This document shows positions 58,970 through 64,000 of a stretch of DNA of 64,000 bases, one piece after another (within the stretch, counting starts at the first letter, position 1; the number at the start of each line of letters is the position of its first letter). The notes beneath the pieces are model-generated. The model searched no databases. It saw only the letters and a list, made by a program, of their open reading frames with translations, and was not told the DNA's origin. A program made the position numbers and the translations under genes. Source of the DNA: Bombus terrestris (taxonomy: Eukaryota; Arthropoda; Insecta; Hymenoptera; Apidae); contig NC_063279.1 in assembly GCF_910591885.1 (NCBI RefSeq), positions 7,502,001 through 7,566,000 of the forward strand. The letters run 5' to 3'.

Positions 58970-61900
58970 ATGCTCGACTTCGAACAACAGGCGAATCAGG
59001 CACAAGCTCTGGCTTCGCTCGACGAGGACTGGCACCTGCTCGAGGGTGAGCACACGACCTTCACAATTTTTCTTCTCCAACCTCTGTCCTTTGCATTTTC
59101 GACACGCGCGCTTACACACACATACATACACGCATATATACATACATATGTACAGATGTACACCTATATATGTAGATACATGAACAGTGGCGTCGATGCT
59201 AGATCAGTGTGCACCTGGTGAAAACCTGTATCGAGGTGGATGCCTGGTTGACCCTTTGGGGCATGTTGCTTCCATGCTCGTTGCTCGAGTACATTGGACA
59301 GTGTCACGAACGATAATCCTTGAATGCGTCGCCCGACCGAATATTGTTAGGGGTTAATCGAACCTAAAAAATGTCGAATAACATCGGTCCAATGAGGTAT
59401 TAGATTTTTGCTGGAGAGATCGATTTCTCGATGGCGTTCGCTTTTTCTTAATTCGCTCTTGTCGCCAACAGCTGTTTCTAGGTCAGGTTTGATTTCTAAG
59501 ACGTTCATCGGCATACGTGTACGCGTTCGCATCGATGTGTCACGTAACACACGGTACACAAAGCACCGTTGACTGTTCGTATTCGTCGACAATCGTATAG
59601 AAGGTAATGGAGAAATAATTAAGCTTCAAAAGGACGATATCGATAACGTTTCGATGAGAAAGAAAACGTTCTATATCCGTTCTATATATCAAGGCTACGG
59701 TGTCTCTTAAAGGGTGGCGTATCTTATCGAATCGAGCTTCGAGCAAAATAAACTGCGAAGGAACATATTGTTCGAGGACGCATCGACATCGACCGAGTGT
59801 TTTACGAAGGATAAAGCCTGACCCGTAACACCCCATGAACCGCGCGTTACCGACATTTGTTTTCTTGCGCGCGGTTTCACGCGTTTTTACGATCGTTTGA
59901 AACGCGTCACCGCTTTACCATCCGAGTCGAGATTACGGAGGACCGTTTGATTTGTGGCTAGTTTCATTAGGTATGCGACTTTCATTGTCGTTGTCTCTTT
60001 ACATAACGTTTACTCGTAATTCGTAAAATAATGTCACGGTGACGTTCGATCATTAATAACGTGTGCAAATTTTATCAGTGCGATCTTCAATAATAAATAT
60101 CTTATACTTATCAACCGTTCGACAAATGCGACATATTCCTACGTAATTTTTATTATCTTTGGACTACGTCCTCGTGACGAATAACCAATGTTTTTCGAAG
60201 TGATAAAATTCTTTTACAACGAAGATTGTAAAAATGATGACTGAATTTGTTAGTACGTATATGTAGTGAGATGCGAACCATGTGACATTTGGCCGTATAG
60301 GGTTTGAACATCCTTTTATTGAACAGCTGCTTTCCGGACCGGCCTCTCCACTTTCTTGTCCCTTTTACTGGCCGCACGAACGTCTGGCGCCGTATTCACG
60401 GCTTTTATTGTGATTTCTTAATACCTACCGCAAGAGAAGTAACATGAATTTTGTATTATATACAAAAATACACCAGATAAGCAGATCGACGCCACTGTCC
60501 AGTTTAAATTTTAACGATAAGTAATACTAACCTAATATATTTCGTTCTGCTTGTAACATTGTTTTCTGCATGTGCATGCGTATATAACTTAAGAGGCGTA
60601 GACATAGTGTAATTAATACAGTCGAAGAAAGTCAGAAAGTTGAAAGGAAAGAAAAGTGAAAGGTGGGAGCGTGAGCATGTACGACGTGATCTAATGTAAT
60701 TTATTCGAAAATTATATTTCGTGCAGCACTAAGATTAATAACGTGTATACATAGTTGGTACGGAAGAAACACTTTGACGAAGAAAATCGAAAAGAAGAAT
60801 GATTGGTTTAATAAGGGGAAAATCGATCGGCATCAATTGATATTACTGACTCGTTACGTTTATCGACAAGAAATTAATCGCGTTCGCATCTTGCACCAGG
60901 AAACTATGTAGTTACAGTTACAAATATTCCTTGCGCGCTTTGAACGCATCGTGTGGGATAGTCTGGTTAATTGACTTTTAAATTTGTTCCGGAAAATTGA
61001 GATTCGCAGTTACGTCGGCTCGGAAAAACACAGTAGGAACTTTATTTAATATACAGCTCGTATTTCTGTTTGCTATTTTCAACATTTTTAATCGTATCAC
61101 TCCAAGAATTTCAAATTAGTGAAATTTTGGTCTTTTTATTTTACATCGTTAATCATCCGGTACTAATTCGAATGAATTTTCAAACATTTTAATATCTGAA
61201 AAATTCTTAAATGTATAGAATGTGTGAAATTCTCTATTTAATTCCACATGCAATTAATGTAGTTAGATAATTTGAAATATTATTGGAGGATTCTTTATGG
61301 TCATATTTTGATAGCAATATTTTCAAAAATTTTAATCGTCTTGTTTCAAGAATCTGAAACTGATGAAATTTCGTTCTTCTTTCTTTCGCATCATTGAAGC
61401 TGGAAATAAATTTTCAAACATTTGAATATTTGAAATCTTTTTCAATATACTTACATTGCGTATAGAATATAAAATTCTCTATATCAATTTCGGTTGTAAT
61501 TAACATAACTAGATGATTAACGAAAGAAGTAAGTAAAAATATAGCAGTAAATTCGAAAGAAACCGGTGGTTTATCGTGGGGATCTTTACGGGCATGTTTC
61601 GCTAGTAATATTTTCAAAGCACTTGTCCGTTATCCGTAGCGTACGGACACGGCACATCGACTGGCACGTATCGTGCCACGGGAAGCACGACTCGCACCTG
61701 TTTCACAGCACATAAATGTTTGCGGGAGCAATATCGTGTTTGGCAATGCCAACCTCACCTGGCCGTTTCTATCAGACGCGTATTTTTGCAACAGACGCTT
61801 AAATCGTTGTTGACAAATCGTCAGCTTAAACTTTTAATATACCATTCAACTTCTATTGTGATTATCCTCGTCGTTTATTTCGTATTTATTATCGTTTAAT

Positions 61901-63167
61901 ATACGAGCGCGTTGAGTATGAATTACGATTATCGTTATCGTAAACTAACATCGACCTACGATGCTCATTGCCTACGAGCGTAAAATACACCGATAGAGGG
62001 TAGGGGAAACGACTGGTAAGAGAACGATTCTAGAGCGACTAGAAAATTTCGCGTTTACGTCAGATTTACACCTGTTGAAGTAGTGGGCGTCAATTTGTAA
62101 CATCTGTCGCTCGCTATATCTGTTTAAACAGGCAGTTTGCGTTAAAAGAGGTGTAAGTAAATTATTCCTTCATTCTTACCAACCTGAACATAATTGCTCG
62201 CCTTTTTCAACTTTTTCGAATTATCTTATCTTTTGATATTCAACGAATATAATAGAAATAGAAAGTTATGAATTTATTAACGTTAAATAGTATTGCGAAT
62301 AGATTAGGTAATGATGGTAATTCCGTGGACGACCTTTTAAGATTGTATCATCAATTTTTTAATTTAATTTTTCGATATCCAATTCGAAATGATCGAATGG
62401 AATAATTTAAACTTGCCGATTTTAAATAATGTGAATAGGAAATGGTGGTAATTCTGGTGAGAATGGAGGAGCCAGCAACCTGTCGTCTGAATTTTCACGG
62501 TTGTATCTCGTCGGTGCGCTAGGGAACTCCATTTTCATGAATATCTAAGGTCCCCTACAGCTAAAGCTTCTCATCAGGCGAAGGTTTTGCCGCGAAGGGA
62601 TCGAGAAATTCTTCCCTTCTCCGCGCACATCTCTCTAACTATGCGAAACTTCTTCCCCATATAACCTGCGCGAACTCGCATGTCGAGTTTCGGCTTTTCT
62701 TCCTAGATTGGAACAATATCGCGCGTATTTACATTTCTCAATTGCTAATTACCTGATCACTAGATTTTTTTTACCATCTATAATTTTTCTTACTTTTTTC
62801 ATTTTCACGAAACTCGTACATTAGGAGACCGATCAGTTTTTCAAAATCAAATTTAGGTTAACTTAGTGTACGTTAACGAATGATCAAGTTCTATGTATAT
62901 ATATCAGTTAAGATTATCGATTGATTTAAAAGAAACTAGTAAACCGAAATATATCTCCGTGTCTCCGCGGTCAGCAGTAGCGTAGAGTTGGTGGCGAATA
63001 AGAACAATTTTTCGTCGGGTCATCGATTCGCAAAGGCATTGGCCTAATTGCCGAGTCAGGGACACGCTACATTTACAGGTGTATACGCGTTTCGATCGCA
63101 GTGCTCGCCCGTCTGAAGGACCTCCACCGGGAGTTCGTTCACTCCTTTCCTACACTGTATCTTCTAT
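58970..63167 (+). CDS. N-terminal two exons of an unrecognised gene, partial at the window end
   Basis: The first exon (58970-59045) starts with an ATG in good context (GCCAAGATG) and encodes MLDFEQQANQAQ and LDEDWHLLE. It ends at a consensus donor G|GTGAGC. Joining to 63102-63167 (acceptor TTTCGATCGCAG, donor GTAAGTAT) keeps the frame and adds VLARLKDLHREF and VHSFPTLYLL. The joined stretch LDEDWHLLEVLARLKDLHREF is a convincing amphipathic helix, which supports the pairing. The second exon again ends in phase 1, so the gene should continue beyond the window. The intron of about 4.06 kb is typical for a first intron. I do not recognise the protein; an intervening exon could have been missed. 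Confidence 0.45.
59112..59180. repeat. Imperfect CA/TA microsatellite
   Basis: ACACACACATACATACAC, then TATATACATACATATGTA, with further variants, just downstream of the first coding exon. Confidence 0.8.
61068..61620. repeat. Diverged tandem repeat, ~240-290 bp unit, about two copies
   Basis: The series GCTATTTTCAACATTTTTAATCG, a CAAGAAT part, GA.GAAATTT.G, AATTTTCAAACATTT, TGTATAGAAT and AATTCTCTAT is found from about 61070. It recurs from about 61310 (GCAATATTTTCAAAAATTTT and so on). A third partial start, GCTAGTAATATTTTCAAAGC, is at about 61600. It is older than the 348-bp duplication. Confidence 0.7.
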
Positions 63168-63714
63168 GTAAGTATACATATAGCGCGTTTTATTCCGACA
63201 TCGCGCCGAAAATATTCGAATCGTTAAATACGTGGTTTCTTCAAATGCAACGAAATAGTTTGAAATCGTCGGTCTATGATTCATAACACTACAAAATTAA
63301 AAAACTTATTTCATATTTGTGTATTTTTCTACGTAGTTTCTATTTACTAAATTAATAAAGGTGGAGTTGATCAGAGAGGTTCATATTAGATAGTATAGGT
63401 TATGTTGTCATATACCAACACCACACGGTTAAAAGTTAATTCCATGTGTTTCCATAATCTCTCACGTAACTTATCAATTTATTAAGAAGTTTTTTAACTC
63501 TGGTGTCAAAGAACCTAACGACGGACAAAAGAAAGATTAGCTTTTCTCAATTTCGATGATAGAAACTGTTTATACCATTGACGGCGTTGAATTTTCATCG
63601 TGCGGCAAGATTTAAAATGCATCCGTTTCACCGGCGGAACTATACTCGTCCGACGACCGAAACGTTTTGATGAAAAAAATGCAAACGCGTAGGGTGAGAG
63701 ACACAGAAAGTGAA

Positions 63715-63758
<44 letters not shown>

Positions 63759-64000
63759 TGAGAGCAAGGGAAGCTGGGAAGTATGGTGGGAAGAGCGTAG
63801 CGGAGGAGAGTAGTGGCGTGTATAGGAGAAGCGAGAGGGAGAGAGGGAGAGACAGCTTCGACACGGCAGCATTGCGGCAGAAAACTGGTCCAGGTGCAAG
63901 CTCGATACTCCCAGAGAGCGTGATTCGCGTTGAATATTCGCCGGTGTAGAATTCCTTATCCCGCTGCAAAACCGCGCCATTCTGCTCCCCACGCAACGGT
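63168..64000. other. Putative intron continuing to the window edge
   Basis: Nothing coding is supported. It contains the GA microsatellite and GC-richer sequence at the right end. Confidence 0.35.
63719..63756. repeat. (GA)n microsatellite
   Basis: About 18 GA dinucleotides, preceded and followed by GA-rich sequence. The long Ser/Leu frames on the minus strand are artefacts of it. Confidence 0.95.

Larger units (their letters stand above)
59046..63101 (+). other. Large putative first intron
   Basis: There is no supported exon inside. It contains a CA/TA microsatellite at about 59112-59180, the diverged tandem repeat at 61068-61620, and otherwise mixed AT-rich sequence. A minus-strand 98-codon frame at 59540-59836 is unrecognised. 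Confidence 0.4.

Noticed and set aside
63061..63102. Alternative acceptor at 63078 (TTTACAG) for the second exon of the 58970 gene
   Set aside because: Joining there puts a stop soon after the junction in the phase set by exon 1, whereas the acceptor ending at 63101 keeps the frame open.
63612..63996. Long Ser/Leu open frames on the minus strand
   Set aside because: They are the translation of the GA microsatellite.

Overview
This window reads as eukaryotic nuclear DNA from an insect, most likely an aculeate hymenopteran (bee, ant or wasp). The inference rests on AT-rich intergenic DNA with CpG-rich islands that are not CpG-depleted, spliced genes with GT-AG introns, Jockey-type LINE tails, TTAA-flanked piggyBac-type elements and mariner-type foldback elements. 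Short CCTAA runs resemble the insect telomere unit. No species can be named. There is no operon, tRNA, rRNA or CRISPR array that I can see.

Coding content is very low. The only gene I recognise firmly is a three-exon mitochondrial monothiol glutaredoxin (Grx5 type) on the minus strand at 50732-51572, with both introns, a CGFS active site, a presequence-like N-terminus and poly(A) signals. A second, unrecognised gene probably starts on the plus strand at 58970. Its first coding exon ends in a good donor, and a small exon at 63102-63167 joins it in phase; the gene should continue past the window end. Several weaker exon candidates are listed with low confidence (2944-3160 minus, 25255-25485 minus, 30781-30915 plus, 31781-31950 plus, 39860-39988 plus, 42272-42951 plus). 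One fragment resembles thymine/uracil DNA glycosylases.

Layout: 1-13 kb is a transposon-dense region. It holds nine copies of one Jockey-like LINE 3' end, six of them only about 55-70 bp long, a TTAA-type MITE inserted into one LINE copy, a second piggyBac-like element, two mariner-like foldback elements, and relics of an R1-like LINE and of a DDE transposase. 13.6-14.2 kb is a tandem array. 16.9-17.6 kb holds two inverted-repeat elements. 18-50 kb is mostly non-coding, with CpG-rich islands near 24.2-25.5 and 42.3-43.7 kb, a recent 348-bp tandem duplication at 37.9-38.7 kb and smaller repeats. 50.6-51.6 kb is the glutaredoxin gene. 54.7-59 kb is a CpG-rich putative promoter domain ahead of the gene starting at 58970, whose large first intron fills 59-63 kb.

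The most unusual signal is the set of tail-only LINE copies. Several have clear target-site duplications and nearly all begin at the same place, just 5' of a 12-bp perfect palindrome.
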